Assembly (NCBI GenBank): GCA_023381615.1
Contig: JAMCQL010000024.1
Location: 36,509-100,508, forward strand
Source: Bacteroidota bacterium
Lineage (GTDB): Bacteria > Bacteroidota > Ignavibacteria > Kryptoniales > JAKASW01
DNA: 64,000 nt
Direction of reading: 5' to 3'
Of this stretch, positions 47,853 through 56,900 are shown in pieces (the first letter of the stretch is position 1; the number at the start of each line of letters is the position of its first letter). The notes under the pieces are model-generated. The model was not told where the DNA came from. It searched no databases and was given only the letters and a program-made list of their open reading frames with translations. The position numbers and the translations under genes are program-made.

Positions 47853-48704
47853 CTATCTGTCGAGCAGTTCCGACGTCAACAAACCCGCAATGATGAGTGC
47901 GCCGCCAATCGCACCGATGTATCCGACAAATTCTCCGAATGCAAAGAAAGCGATGACGTTTGCGAAAACCGGCTCAATGGAAAAAATTATGGCGGCTTTA
48001 ACTGGCATCGTGTCGCGTTGATATTTTGTCTGAAGATAAGTTGCGAACACAGTTGCGAGGATGGAAGTGTACAAGAACGCCCAGAGCAAACCTGTTGTGA
48101 GATGAACGTGGATCTTCTCGACGAATGGCGCCGCCAAAATTGACAACGCGCTCGTCGTGGCAAGCTGCAAGAGAGTAAGATTCGAAACGTCGTGTTTCTT
48201 GGAAAAGATGTCGAGATAGACAATATAAATCGCGTACGAAATCGCGCAGAAAAGTGTGAGTATGTCTCCGATGTTGAATCCCTGTCCTCCCGGTGACGTC
48301 AGAAGATAGAGCCCAATCGCCACAAGCCCGACGCCGATCATGCTTCCTTTTGTCGGCAGCCTTTTCTCAATAACGGCTTGAGCAATTGGCGTGAAGGCGA
48401 CGAGAAGCCCGGTTATGAATGCGGACTTTGAAGCGGAAGTGTATTTGAGCCCGATTGTCTGGAAGGCAAAGCCTATCATCAGCAAAACACCGAGGATTAA
48501 TCCGCCCACGAGAGTTGCTTTGTCCATCGCGAAATAATTCTTGCGATAAATCAACGGGAAAATCAGGGATGCAATTCCGAATCTTATTGCAAGGAACGTC
48601 AGAGGCGAAGCATCTGTCAGAGCAAACTTAACGACCGCAAAGGTTCCGCCCCAAACAAGAGTTATGGAGATGAGTATTAATTCAGCTTTACGGGAGCGAG
48701 ACAT
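47853..48704 (-). CDS. EamA/DMT family transporter
   Basis: 283 residues, ten helices in two EamA repeats (first begins LILISITLVWGGTFAVVKFAL, with the Trp-Gly-Gly motif; second begins GDILTLFCAISYAIYIVY). Exports or imports small metabolites; substrate unknown. Start ATG overlaps the end of the upstream ubiA-like gene by 17 nt, so the two are co-transcribed on the minus strand. Confidence 0.93.
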   Translation of the reverse strand: MSRSRKAELILISITLVWGGTFAVVKFALTDASPLTFLAIRFGIASLIFPLIYRKNYFAMDKATLVGGLILGVLLMIGFAFQTIGLKYTSASKSAFITGLLVAFTPIAQAVIEKRLPTKGSMIGVGLVAIGLYLLTSPGGQGFNIGDILTLFCAISYAIYIVYLDIFSKKHDVSNLTLLQLATTSALSILAAPFVEKIHVHLTTGLLWAFLYTSILATVFATYLQTKYQRDTMPVKAAIIFSIEPVFANVIAFFAFGEFVGYIGAIGGALIIAGLLTSELLDR

Positions 48705-49614
48705 ATTTGGAGATGAGCTGAATCAGATCCTGTTTATAAATGATGGCGACAATGGACAGGACGTATAAGACAATATTGACAATCATTGGTTTGTCAGTCA
48801 AAAGAATGTTTGTGGGATTTTCTCCAAGTCCCATTTTATGCACAAGATACAAATATCTGAAAATCCCGTAAACGACAAAAATAGTTGTGAAGATCAGCGC
48901 TTCCGTGCCAAATGCACGAACAGTCCTTTCCGAAACGGTGTAGAGCGCGTATGTAATGATAACACTTGCCGCCGAGACAGATAAGATCTGGTCTATCAGG
49001 CTTAAATCATAATCGGCGAGCACTCTTCTCGACAGTTCGTTCGGGCTTCCGGTAATTTGGACGAATTCGCTCCTCCGTTTTGCTATGCCAAGGAAAATCG
49101 AGATGAAGAGTGTCGTCATAATAAGCCAACTCGAAATCTTCACGTCGATTGCATAACCGCCTGCAACAATTCTCAAGATAAATCCGACGGCTATAATGAA
49201 AACGTCTACGAGCACAATTTGTTTGAGCGCAAACGAGTATAGCAGGTTTACCAAAATATAAGCCACAATTGCGGCGCCAGTGGCGAGACGAACGCCGCCG
49301 AGAATCAGCAGAAGAAAAGAGAACACGAGTAAAATCACCGAGAGAACCCAACCTTCATTTACAGTTACCATTCCCGAAGCAATTGGGCGATTCCTTTTTA
49401 CCGGATGTAAGGTATCTAAGTCTCTGTCGGCAATATCATTTATAACATAAATAGCAGAGGCAGCAAAACAGAACGAAATAAATGCTAAGATGGACTCGGC
49501 AAAGAGTGAAATGTTGAATAGATTCTTTGAAAATATCAGTGGAACAATAACAAACACATTCTTGACCCATTGCTTTGGTCTCATAAGTCTTAAGTAATTC
49601 GCGAGCTTGTTCAT
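48688..49614 (-). CDS. UbiA-family decaprenyl-phosphate phosphoribosyltransferase-like protein
   Basis: 308 residues, about nine helices. The N-terminus LRLMRPKQWVKNVFVIVPL and the first Asp-rich motif NDIADRDLDTLHPVKRNRPIASG match the phosphoribosyl-transferring subgroup (Rv3806c-like) rather than quinone prenylases. A later motif, RRSEF and ADYDLSLID, is the second conserved region. May make polyprenyl-phosphoribose for cell-surface sugars (family inference). Confidence 0.88.
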   Translation of the reverse strand: MNKLANYLRLMRPKQWVKNVFVIVPLIFSKNLFNISLFAESILAFISFCFAASAIYVINDIADRDLDTLHPVKRNRPIASGMVTVNEGWVLSVILLVFSFLLLILGGVRLATGAAIVAYILVNLLYSFALKQIVLVDVFIIAVGFILRIVAGGYAIDVKISSWLIMTTLFISIFLGIAKRRSEFVQITGSPNELSRRVLADYDLSLIDQILSVSAASVIITYALYTVSERTVRAFGTEALIFTTIFVVYGIFRYLYLVHKMGLGENPTNILLTDKPMIVNIVLYVLSIVAIIYKQDLIQLISKYVSLP

Positions 49615-49747
49615 TTATAAAATATTGTTCCCGTTAGAATGCAACACTAATTTAGCCAAAACCCGCCTTGTTATACAAACGAAAATTGTGAGCCAGACTT
49701 CGAAAAATAGTCTTTGTTTTTTGGCTTAGGCGGAATATATTTTGCCA

Positions 49748-50632
49748 ATGCTCACAACTTTTGTTCTGATGTTCTTGGTCGCAATCTTTGCCGGTTTCTT
49801 CGGCGCGCTGGTCGGTGTGGGCGGCGGAGTCATAATTGTGCCGGCTTTGACGCTATTGTTTCATTTGCCGATTCACTCCGCGATAGCCGCAAGTATAGTT
49901 TCGGTTATAGCTACTTCAATCGCCGGAGCATTGTCGTATGTCGACCAGCAAATCACCAACGTTAGATTGGGAATGTTTCTCGAAATTTCGACAACCGCAG
50001 GCGCTTTGGTTGGAGCGTTGATCGGCGTGCTGATGCACGGATGGGTGCTGAGCTTGATTTTCGGAGCTTTAATTTTTTATATGGCAATTATATCATATAG
50101 AACTCGCAAGGTCGAAGATAGAATGCTTGAGTCGGGCGGTTACGAAGCAAAGACGGATGATAAGATAGCACGCACCTTGAGATTGTATGGGAATTATCAC
50201 GATGAGGCTCTGAAGAGAGAAGTAAATTATCACGCGACAAAGACGGTTGAGGGAAGCTTGATCTCTTCGCTTGCCGGCGTCGGCTCTGGCTTGCTCGGTA
50301 TCGGCGGCGGAGTCATAAAAGTCGCGGCGATGAATTCGATGATGGGAATTCCGATGAAAGCTTCGGTCGCAACGAGCAAATTTATGATCGGCGTTACTGC
50401 GGCTACAAGTGCGGTCGTGTATTTCATCGCCGGCGGAATCAATCAGTACACCGTCGCGCCCGTGGCGCTCGGCACGATGCTCGGCGCAACAATGGGAAGC
50501 CTTATTATGAACAAACTTCACAGCAAGGTAATCAAAACCGTCTTTTTTGTTCTTATGATTTATCTCGGCTACCAAATGATCGCCAAAGGTTTGCTTCTTG
50601 GGTTCAATATAAAATTTCCCGGACTGTTATGA
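49748..50632 (+). CDS. TauE/SafE (TSUP) family permease
   Basis: 294 residues from ATG 49748; a TTG two codons upstream is possible. Two repeats each starting with a glycine-rich helix: GFFGALVGVGGGVIIVPAL and GVGSGLLGIGGGVIKVAAM. The family exports sulfite or organosulfonates. Overlaps the DUF1634 gene by four bases, a pairing commonly seen. Confidence 0.93.
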   Translation: MLTTFVLMFLVAIFAGFFGALVGVGGGVIIVPALTLLFHLPIHSAIAASIVSVIATSIAGALSYVDQQITNVRLGMFLEISTTAGALVGALIGVLMHGWVLSLIFGALIFYMAIISYRTRKVEDRMLESGGYEAKTDDKIARTLRLYGNYHDEALKREVNYHATKTVEGSLISSLAGVGSGLLGIGGGVIKVAAMNSMMGIPMKASVATSKFMIGVTAATSAVVYFIAGGINQYTVAPVALGTMLGATMGSLIMNKLHSKVIKTVFFVLMIYLGYQMIAKGLLLGFNIKFPGLL

Positions 50633-51027
50633 GCGACAAAGAACTGCAGTTTGAAAAATCCGAAGCGCAATTTATAAACAGAGTTGTCGCATTTATTCTT
50701 GCGACTGGGATGTACACGACAATCGGATTTTATTTAGTCGGATTAATACTTCTTTTTATCAAAGGAGATTCTATCCCGCAAGTCGCACAGCAGTACTTCC
50801 ATTCTTTTGGAGATTTCTTTTCGAGCCTGTTTACGCTCGACCCGCGGGCTTTTCTCTATCTTGGCACCGTCAGTCTCATTCTCACTCCTGTCAGCAGGGT
50901 TTTTATTTCCATCTTTGCGTTCTGGAAGGAGAAGGACTTTAAGTTTGTAGGTATCACAGCGATAGTGTTTTTGGTGATAGTGGCAAGTGTACTTGTCGGC
51001 AGTGTCTTCAAAATAAACGTTGGTTAA
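50629..51027 (+). CDS. DUF1634 membrane protein
   Basis: 132 residues, three helices (near 20-46, 78-100 and 106-128). FINRVVAFILATGMYTTIGFYLVG and TLDPRAFLYLGTVSLILTPVSRV are typical of DUF1634, which regularly follows TauE/SafE genes and likely works with them. Confidence 0.9.
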   Translation: MSDKELQFEKSEAQFINRVVAFILATGMYTTIGFYLVGLILLFIKGDSIPQVAQQYFHSFGDFFSSLFTLDPRAFLYLGTVSLILTPVSRVFISIFAFWKEKDFKFVGITAIVFLVIVASVLVGSVFKINVG

Positions 51028-51161
51028 ACTCCGGTTATCTTTCCGGATAGGGAAGTCAAAGTTTGTTTTGATCTCCGAGATGTGGGTAAATTGATTTTAT
51101 CCGTTTTTATTGCTAAAATATTGTGCAACTAAGACTTATCCACAGGATCCTTCGGACATTG

Positions 51162-52055
51162 ATGAAAAAATCGACAAAAGTTTTTCTTTGGGTCATCGGC
51201 GTTGTTCTGGCAGGAAGCGTTCTGATAGCTATACTTATTTTTGCCGGGGGAACAGAAGAAAGTGAGTACGACCTTTCAGGACACGGCGCCAAGGTCGCTG
51301 TTGTCAATCTGACGGGAACTATTATCTCTTCGCGCGAAATTGTTTCCACGCTTCAGACTCTTGCAGAGAACAAGAGCGTCAAGGCGATTCTCCTTCGTGT
51401 CGACAGTCCCGGCGGCGGAGTCGCGGCAAGCCAGGAAATTTTTGAGGAGGTTGAATCAATCAGAGATTCGGTCAAGCCGATCGTCGTCTCGATGGGATCT
51501 CTTGCTGCGAGCGGCGGCTATTATGTCAGCTGCGGCGCGACACGCATCGTTGCAAATCCCGGAACCATCACGGGAAGTATCGGCGTGATCGCGATGTTTC
51601 CTAACTATGCAAAGCTGATGGAGAAGCTCGGACTCCAAATGGATGTCATCAAGAGCGGGAAATATAAAGACTCCGGCTCTCCGTTCAGACAAATGACCGA
51701 GCAGGACAAGAAATACTTTCAGGGCGTTGTTGAGGACAGCTACGATCAATTTTTGAATGCTGTTGCAAAGGAAAGAAAGCTTCCGATTGACAACTTGAAA
51801 AAGTTTGCGGACGGGAGGGTATTTACAGGCGCGCAAGCGCTGAAGCTCGGACTGGTGGACACGCTCGGTTCTTTCGAAGATGCAATAAAGATTGCGGCGA
51901 AGCTCGGCGGAATCAAGGGTGAACCAGTTGTCGTCGAAGCGAAAAAGCCGCGAACTCTTGCCGACTTGATTTTTGGAGATATGTTCTCGCGCCTTCATAT
52001 TTTCGAAAAGGATTTCATAGAACAACCGATCTTACAATACAGATTTTCGCAATAG
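51162..52055 (+). CDS. sppA: Signal peptide peptidase SppA (short form)
   Basis: 297 residues from ATG 51162 (upstream in-frame start lacks similarity). One N-terminal helix, then the S49 domain: LLRVDSPGGGVAASQEI, catalytic Ser in VSMGSLAASGGYYVSCGA (about S128) and Lys in KSGKYKDSGSPFR. Digests leftover signal peptides in the membrane. 12 nt ahead of the HU gene. Confidence 0.94.
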   Translation: MKKSTKVFLWVIGVVLAGSVLIAILIFAGGTEESEYDLSGHGAKVAVVNLTGTIISSREIVSTLQTLAENKSVKAILLRVDSPGGGVAASQEIFEEVESIRDSVKPIVVSMGSLAASGGYYVSCGATRIVANPGTITGSIGVIAMFPNYAKLMEKLGLQMDVIKSGKYKDSGSPFRQMTEQDKKYFQGVVEDSYDQFLNAVAKERKLPIDNLKKFADGRVFTGAQALKLGLVDTLGSFEDAIKIAAKLGGIKGEPVVVEAKKPRTLADLIFGDMFSRLHIFEKDFIEQPILQYRFSQ

Positions 52056-52067
52056 AAAGGGGAAATA

Positions 52068-52406
52068 ATGAGCGTTACTAAAGCTGACATTGTCGAAGAA
52101 ATTGCGCTGCAGACAGGTCTCACAAAGATAGAGACTCAAGCAGTTGTCGAAGGATTTCTTGCTTCAGTGCGAAATGCGCTCGCGGAAGGAAAGGCGATTG
52201 AGATAAGAGGTTTCGGAAGTTTTAAGATACGCAAAAGAAAAGGACGCATGGCTCGCAATCCAAAGACGGGACAGGCTTATCCTGTCAAAGAACAGTTCGT
52301 TCCGTATTTCAAAGTGTCCAAGGAATTCAAAAGTTTTGTGGATGAGCATCTCGGAAAGAATGGGGAGATCGAGAAGGGAAACGTTGAGGAGGCGGCGCAG
52401 AAATGA
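52068..52406 (+). CDS. HU/IHF family DNA-binding protein
   Basis: 112 residues. KADIVEEIALQTGLTKIETQAVV, the GFGSFKIRKRKGRMARNPKTGQ arm (R-N-P at its tip) and VPYFKVSKEFK identify an HU/IHF protein. The tail after about residue 92 is extra compared with E. coli HU. Overlaps the next gene (ATGA). Confidence 0.95.
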   Translation: MSVTKADIVEEIALQTGLTKIETQAVVEGFLASVRNALAEGKAIEIRGFGSFKIRKRKGRMARNPKTGQAYPVKEQFVPYFKVSKEFKSFVDEHLGKNGEIEKGNVEEAAQK

Positions 52407-53386
52407 CGACAAGATTTTGTCCGCATTGCGGAACTGAAGTATCGAGCGATTTTGGCTTTTGTCCAAAATGCGGGGCAAAGATTTCTGAATCGACGCCGGA
52501 AGTTACTGAAGAAAAAAAAGAACAACATTCAGAGGCTCGCGAAGTTTCAGTTTGCCCCACATGCGGTTTTCAAAATTCAGTTGATGCGAGGTCATGCGAG
52601 GCATGCGGTACTTCTTTAAAAGGTGCAGAGAGAGTTCACGTTGAAAAAAGCGAACCGGCTGCAGCTCCATCAGTTCCTCCTTCACAAGTGTCAAATGAAC
52701 AGAGACAACTCCCAAAGAAACAAGTTTCACAAAAGAAAGACAAACGCAAGGAGATCAAGCAGCCAAACGCTCAGCAGACTTCGGCCCGAAAAGGTTTTCA
52801 TCTTGAACCATTCCAGATAGCTTCTATAGCTGCTGCGCTCATCTTGGGCGGGATCTTTATTTACGGGCTGTTAAGTTCACGACCGACAGCTTCTTCATCT
52901 CAGGATAATTCGGGATCGTCGCAGCAGCAGCAAGCTGCAGGTCAGCCGAGCGCTGACGTCCTTCATGAGATTGACCGCTTGAGGCAGGTCGTTGACAAGA
53001 ATCCATCGGACCTGGAATCCACATTAAGACTTTCAAACATGCTACAGGATAACGGCTTCTATGACCAGGCTGCAATTTACTACAAGCGTTATCTCGACAA
53101 GGAGTCGAAAAATGTCGATGCGCGAGTTGATTATGGAGTAACTCTTTTTGAAGCCGGACATATTCAGCAGGCCATTGACCAGTTGAACGAAGCCGTTAAG
53201 ATGAATCCGAAACATCAGGTAGCTTATTTCAATCTCGGTATTGTCTATTTGAACGCCGGCGATTTTGACAAGGCGAACACCGCTTTCGAGAAGTGCGTTA
53301 AGATCGATCCGACAAGTGATATCGGCAAGAAAGCTAAACAAACCCTTGAACAACACGTGAATATTAAAAACCAGGAGGTGAAGTAG
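52403..53386 (+). CDS. Double zinc-ribbon membrane protein with TPR domain
   Basis: 327 residues. Two zinc ribbons at the N-terminus: FCPHCG...FCPKCG (about 5-23) and VCPTCG...SCEACG (~50-68). Then a Lys/Gln/Pro-rich linker, one helix (IASIAAALILGGIFIYGLL, ~135), a second Ser/Gln linker, and three TPR repeats (~180-310) with FEAGHIQQAIDQLNEAVKMNPKH and FDKANTAFEKCVKIDP. Ribbons inside and TPRs outside the membrane are expected. Probably an assembly or scaffold protein. Confidence 0.9.
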   Translation: MTTRFCPHCGTEVSSDFGFCPKCGAKISESTPEVTEEKKEQHSEAREVSVCPTCGFQNSVDARSCEACGTSLKGAERVHVEKSEPAAAPSVPPSQVSNEQRQLPKKQVSQKKDKRKEIKQPNAQQTSARKGFHLEPFQIASIAAALILGGIFIYGLLSSRPTASSSQDNSGSSQQQQAAGQPSADVLHEIDRLRQVVDKNPSDLESTLRLSNMLQDNGFYDQAAIYYKRYLDKESKNVDARVDYGVTLFEAGHIQQAIDQLNEAVKMNPKHQVAYFNLGIVYLNAGDFDKANTAFEKCVKIDPTSDIGKKAKQTLEQHVNIKNQEVK

Positions 53387-53387
53387 A

Positions 53388-53483
53388 ATGCCAAGTGGTA
53401 AAAAGAGAAAGCGCCACAAGATGGCAACCCACAAGCGCAAAAAACGTCTTCGCAAGATGCGGCACAAGAAAAAGATTCGTTAA
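53388..53483 (+). CDS. Small basic ribosomal-type protein (AURKAIP1/COX24, mS38-like)
   Basis: 31 residues: MPSGKKRKRHKMATHKRKKR then LRKMRHKKKIR, almost all Lys, Arg and His. The ATG has AGGAGGTG 7-14 nt upstream and follows the TPR gene by one base. The KRKRHKMxTHKRKKRLRKxRHK pattern matches the AURKAIP1/COX24 domain, which in mitochondria is mS38 and in some bacteria a small-subunit ribosomal protein (bS22-like). Confidence 0.9.
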   Translation: MPSGKKRKRHKMATHKRKKRLRKMRHKKKIR

Positions 53484-53498
53484 TTTGCCTTAGATTTT

Positions 53499-53536
53499 CG
53501 TTGCGGTCCGTCCCGACTCATGGATGGACTGCAACG
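53499..53536 (+). terminator. Possible terminator after the small basic protein
   Basis: CGTTGCGGTCC ... GGACTGCAACG, an 11-bp stem with one wobble pair, followed by a weak TTAACTCTTTATT. The loop contains TCCCGACTCATGGA. Confidence 0.5.
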
Positions 53537-53566
53537 TTAACTCTTTATTAAACACGGGGAATTAAA

Positions 53567-54454
53567 ATGAAAGCGCTTAAGAAATTTTCGTTTATCCTTT
53601 TTGTCTCAACGGTTGTAGTATTCATCTCGCAGATCGCGTTCGGCTGGGGATTTTGGGCGCATCCAATAATTAACAAAGAAGCCGTCAGCCTGCTTCCCGA
53701 GCCGCTGAAAGCATTTTATCTCGCTCACGTCGAGTATGTCAGCAAGCATGCTGTGGATCCGGATTTACGAAGGGCTGAAGACAAGGATGAAGGCTACTAT
53801 CATTATATGGATCTCGATCGTTATGGGAAGTATCCTAACTTTAATGTTCCCCATACATACGAAGAAGCGGTGAAGAAATTTGGCAAAGAAACGGTTATGA
53901 AAAATGGTTTGGTCCCCTGGAGAGTAGGATGGGAAGTAGACAGTCTCTCCGCTGCGATGAAAGCGCATAATGTTCCGCTCGTTCTTCATCTCTCGGCCGA
54001 TCTTGGGCACTATGTTGCCGACATGCATGTGCCTTTGCATGCTACTGAAAATTACGACGGACAAATGACAGGCAATATCGGTGTGCACTTCAGATGGGAA
54101 AGCGGCATACCTGAGCATTTCGGCAAGGATTACAGCTTCACCGGAATCGGAAACGCCGTCTATATAAAACATCCTGTCGAACACGCTTTTAAAATCTTGG
54201 ATCACAGCTATTCGCTTTTGGATAAAGTTTTCCGTGCTGACAGTCTCGCGAAAGCCGGCATTCCCAAAGACCAGCTCTATCATGTTGAGAAGAACGACGG
54301 GCGTAAAGAGTACATTTATTCAGATGAGTATTACAAGAGATTCAACAAAGAACTTGACGGCATGGTGGAAGCTCAGATGCGAGCTGCGACAAGGGCGGTT
54401 GCTTCATACTGGTACACAGCTTGGGTGGATGCAGGCAAGCCGAAGTTCTGGTAA
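53567..54454 (+). CDS. Secreted P1/S1 nuclease- or zinc phospholipase C-like protein
   Basis: 295 residues. Signal peptide cleaved before WGFWAHPIIN, so the mature chain would start with the Trp that binds zinc in the S1/P1 nuclease and phospholipase C fold. Further ligands appear in YYHYMDLDRYGK, LHLSADLGHYVADMHVPLHA and GVHFRWESG. Members cut nucleic acids or phospholipids in the periplasm; substrate not known here. Confidence 0.9.
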   Translation: MKALKKFSFILFVSTVVVFISQIAFGWGFWAHPIINKEAVSLLPEPLKAFYLAHVEYVSKHAVDPDLRRAEDKDEGYYHYMDLDRYGKYPNFNVPHTYEEAVKKFGKETVMKNGLVPWRVGWEVDSLSAAMKAHNVPLVLHLSADLGHYVADMHVPLHATENYDGQMTGNIGVHFRWESGIPEHFGKDYSFTGIGNAVYIKHPVEHAFKILDHSYSLLDKVFRADSLAKAGIPKDQLYHVEKNDGRKEYIYSDEYYKRFNKELDGMVEAQMRAATRAVASYWYTAWVDAGKPKFW

Positions 54455-54466
54455 GAATGTATTCGA

Positions 54467-55855
54467 ATGAAATCAAAACAGGTTTTGAATCGAGTCCAGT
54501 TAAGCGAGAGGGAAATACCGAAGAAGTGGTATAATATTGCGGCGGATTTAAACGAGAAACCGCTTCCACCGCTTGACCCGCAGACGCGCCAGCCGATCAC
54601 TCCCGACAAGCTCAGTCTTTTGTTCCCGCAGAGATTGATAGAGCAGGAAGTTTCCGAAGAGCAATTCATAAAAATTCCCAATGAGATACTAAAAATACTT
54701 TTAAAATGGAGGCCGACTCCGCTCGTCCGCGCTCGCGGATTAGAAGAGCTTCTCGAAACTCCTGCGCATATCTATTTCAAGAACGAAAGCGTGAGTCCCA
54801 CAGGCAGCCACAAGTCGAACACCGCCGTCGCGCAAGCATATTACAACAAGCTCGAGCATGTGAAGCGACTTGCGACCGAGACCGGCGCGGGACAGTGGGG
54901 AAGCGCACTGGCGATGGCATGTAATTACTTTGACCTTGGCTGTAAAGTCTTCATGGTAAAGTCTTCATTCGACCAGAAGCCGTACCGCCGCGCGATGATG
55001 CAATTGTGGGGGGCTGAAGTAACGGCAAGTCCGAGTGAAGAGACAAATGCAGGAAAAGAAATGCTCGAACGGGCTCCTGATTCTCCGGGAAGTTTGGGAA
55101 TGGCGATAAGCGAAGCAGTGGAAGTTGCCGCGAGCGATCCTGAAACGAAATATTCTTTGGGGAGCGTTCTGAACCATGTTATCCTCCATCAGACAATTAT
55201 TGGCGAAGAAACTCTAAAGCAGCTTGAGAAAGTTGATGAATATCCGGATACCATAATCGGCTGTGTCGGCGGCGGTTCAAACTTCGGAGGTTTTGCATTT
55301 CCGTTCGTCCGCGAAATTTTAGAGGAGAAACCGCGCGCGAAAAAGATGCGTGTGATTGCGGTTGAGCCTACGGCTTGCCCGACTCTCACGCGAGGAATGT
55401 TTACTTACGATTACGGAGACACTGCCGGTCTAACGCCGCTTCTGTCGATGTACACACTCGGACACGATTTTGTTCCTGCGGCTATTCATGCCGGCGGGCT
55501 TAGATATCATGGCGTTTCGCCCTTGGTTTCCGCTCTCGTGCACCAAGGGATAGTTCAAGCGGTAGCGTATTCGCAGAATGAGGTATTCGACGCGGCGCTC
55601 AAGTTTGCTAAGAGCGAAGGAATTGTCCCGGCGCCGGAGTCTGCACATGCGATTCGCGCGGCAATTGATGAAGCACTTCGTGCAAAATCTGAAGGGAAAA
55701 AGGAAGTCATAGTCTTCAATTTGTCCGGACACGGTTATTTCGACATGAGCGCTTACGATGCTTATTTGCAAGGTCATTTAGAAGACAGCACGATCGACGA
55801 AGAGGAACTCCAGAAGCACCTTAAGCAACTCAGGCGCCTTTCGGTCTCAGAATAA
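54467..55855 (+). CDS. Tryptophan synthase beta-like protein TrpB2
   Basis: 462 residues. The long N-terminal arm (KKWYNIAADLNEKPLPPL, P-QRLIEQEVSEEQF) and WRPTPLVRARGLEE are TrpB2-specific. PLP lysine in SPTGSHKSNTA, phosphate loop GCVGGGSNFGGF, and NLSGHGYFDM at the end. TrpB2 joins indole and serine without TrpA. No other trp gene is in the window. Confidence 0.94.
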   Translation: MKSKQVLNRVQLSEREIPKKWYNIAADLNEKPLPPLDPQTRQPITPDKLSLLFPQRLIEQEVSEEQFIKIPNEILKILLKWRPTPLVRARGLEELLETPAHIYFKNESVSPTGSHKSNTAVAQAYYNKLEHVKRLATETGAGQWGSALAMACNYFDLGCKVFMVKSSFDQKPYRRAMMQLWGAEVTASPSEETNAGKEMLERAPDSPGSLGMAISEAVEVAASDPETKYSLGSVLNHVILHQTIIGEETLKQLEKVDEYPDTIIGCVGGGSNFGGFAFPFVREILEEKPRAKKMRVIAVEPTACPTLTRGMFTYDYGDTAGLTPLLSMYTLGHDFVPAAIHAGGLRYHGVSPLVSALVHQGIVQAVAYSQNEVFDAALKFAKSEGIVPAPESAHAIRAAIDEALRAKSEGKKEVIVFNLSGHGYFDMSAYDAYLQGHLEDSTIDEEELQKHLKQLRRLSVSE

Positions 55856-55997
55856 AATTTCTGTTACTGCTCTTTTGGTTTATTAAATCTATTTACAAAC
55901 GAGATTTTTGGCTCATTTGTGTCATTCTTCGTTTTCTTGATTTTTACTGAATGCGTTGATAACTTAAAAATGAGCTAAAAATAACAGGAGGTCTATC

Positions 55998-56378
55998 ATG
56001 GCACACGATGAAGACGGCTTGACAAAAGGGTTGCTCCTCGGTTTCATTGCCGGAAGCGTTATCGGCGCAGTAACCGCATTGCTTCTCGCACCCAAATCAG
56101 GACAAGAGCTTCGCAAGGATATCAAAAAGAAAACTGATGAATTGAAGGAAGCCACTCAGACTCAACTTCAGCAGGCACGGACAAAGGCGGCTGAACTCGT
56201 CAACGAAGGGAAGAAGCGTTCCGAAGAGATGATAGGTCAGGCAAAACGTAAGGCGGGATCGCTTATTTCAGATGCTGAAAAAGTCCTCGACCAGGCGAAG
56301 GGCGAGGGAAGTAAATTAAAAGCGGCTGTCAAAGCCGGAACTGAAGCGTTCAAGGACGAGCGAAGTAAAACAAGTTAG
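55998..56378 (+). CDS. YtxH-domain protein
   Basis: 126 residues. GLLLGFIAGSVIGAVTALLLAPKSGQELRKDI is the YtxH helix with its GAP-like motif (LLLAPKSG), followed by a long charged coil with Gln/Lys/Glu repeats. Found in many cell-envelope or stress contexts; precise function unknown. CAGGAGGT ribosome site. Next to the DUF948 gene. Confidence 0.9.
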   Translation: MAHDEDGLTKGLLLGFIAGSVIGAVTALLLAPKSGQELRKDIKKKTDELKEATQTQLQQARTKAAELVNEGKKRSEEMIGQAKRKAGSLISDAEKVLDQAKGEGSKLKAAVKAGTEAFKDERSKTS

Positions 56379-56387
56379 GGGGATGTC

Positions 56388-56774
56388 GTGACGACACTTT
56401 TTCTTATAGCGGCCTCGATGGCGCTCCTCGCGATCGCTGCTGCAAGCATCTATTCAATAATTCTCATGAAAGATGCGAAGCAAATGCTTAACCAACTTGA
56501 GAGTTCTGTAAGAGATATTTCCGAAAAGTCCGCTCCACTTTTGGAAAATTCCGCAGTAATTACGGGAAAGATTAGAACGATTGCGGAAAGCGTAGACGGT
56601 GAAGTTACGAACGTAAAAGGGGCTTTGGATTCACTTGTCGATGCGGTTGATGACCTGGTGGAATTGGAGCGAAAAGTCAAAATGAAAATTGAAGATCCGA
56701 TCATGGACACCGCGGGTTATGTTGCTGCAATAACAAAAGGAATAAAAGCGTTCTTGCGGGTCCTCAAAAGCTAA
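56388..56774 (+). CDS. DUF948-like membrane coil protein
   Basis: 128 residues starting at GTG 56388 with AGGGGG before it. One N-terminal helix (FLIAASMALLAIAAASIYSII), then a coil with alternating hydrophobic heptads (SSVRDISEKSAPLLENSAV, DGEVTNVKGALDSLVDAV). The combination with YtxH is common in Firmicutes and here suggests one functional unit. Confidence 0.78.
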   Translation: MTTLFLIAASMALLAIAAASIYSIILMKDAKQMLNQLESSVRDISEKSAPLLENSAVITGKIRTIAESVDGEVTNVKGALDSLVDAVDDLVELERKVKMKIEDPIMDTAGYVAAITKGIKAFLRVLKS

Positions 56775-56777
56775 CGT

Positions 56778-56887
56778 GAGCCGAACAAAAAGTACATCTC
56801 CCGAACCAATTACGTCCATGTATGTTCGGGATTCCGCACCTCGTATGCGGGACTGTATAGTTCGGCTCCCCGAAATTTCTGTTCGGG
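56778..56887 (+). promoter_or_regulatory. Structured leader with interchangeable CCGAAC/GTTCGG arms before the EF-G-like gene
   Basis: Outer stem GAGCCGAAC (56778-56786) with GTTCGGCTC (56860-56868), enclosing CCCGAAC (56800-56806)/GTTCGGG (56824-56830) and CCGCA/TGCGG (56834-56850), then CCCGAA (56869-56874)/TTCGGG (56882-56887) ending just before AGGAGG at 56891. Each CCGAA(C) copy can pair with each (G)TTCGG copy, so several exclusive folds exist. Confidence 0.65.
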
Positions 56888-56900
56888 AAAAGGAGGTAAT

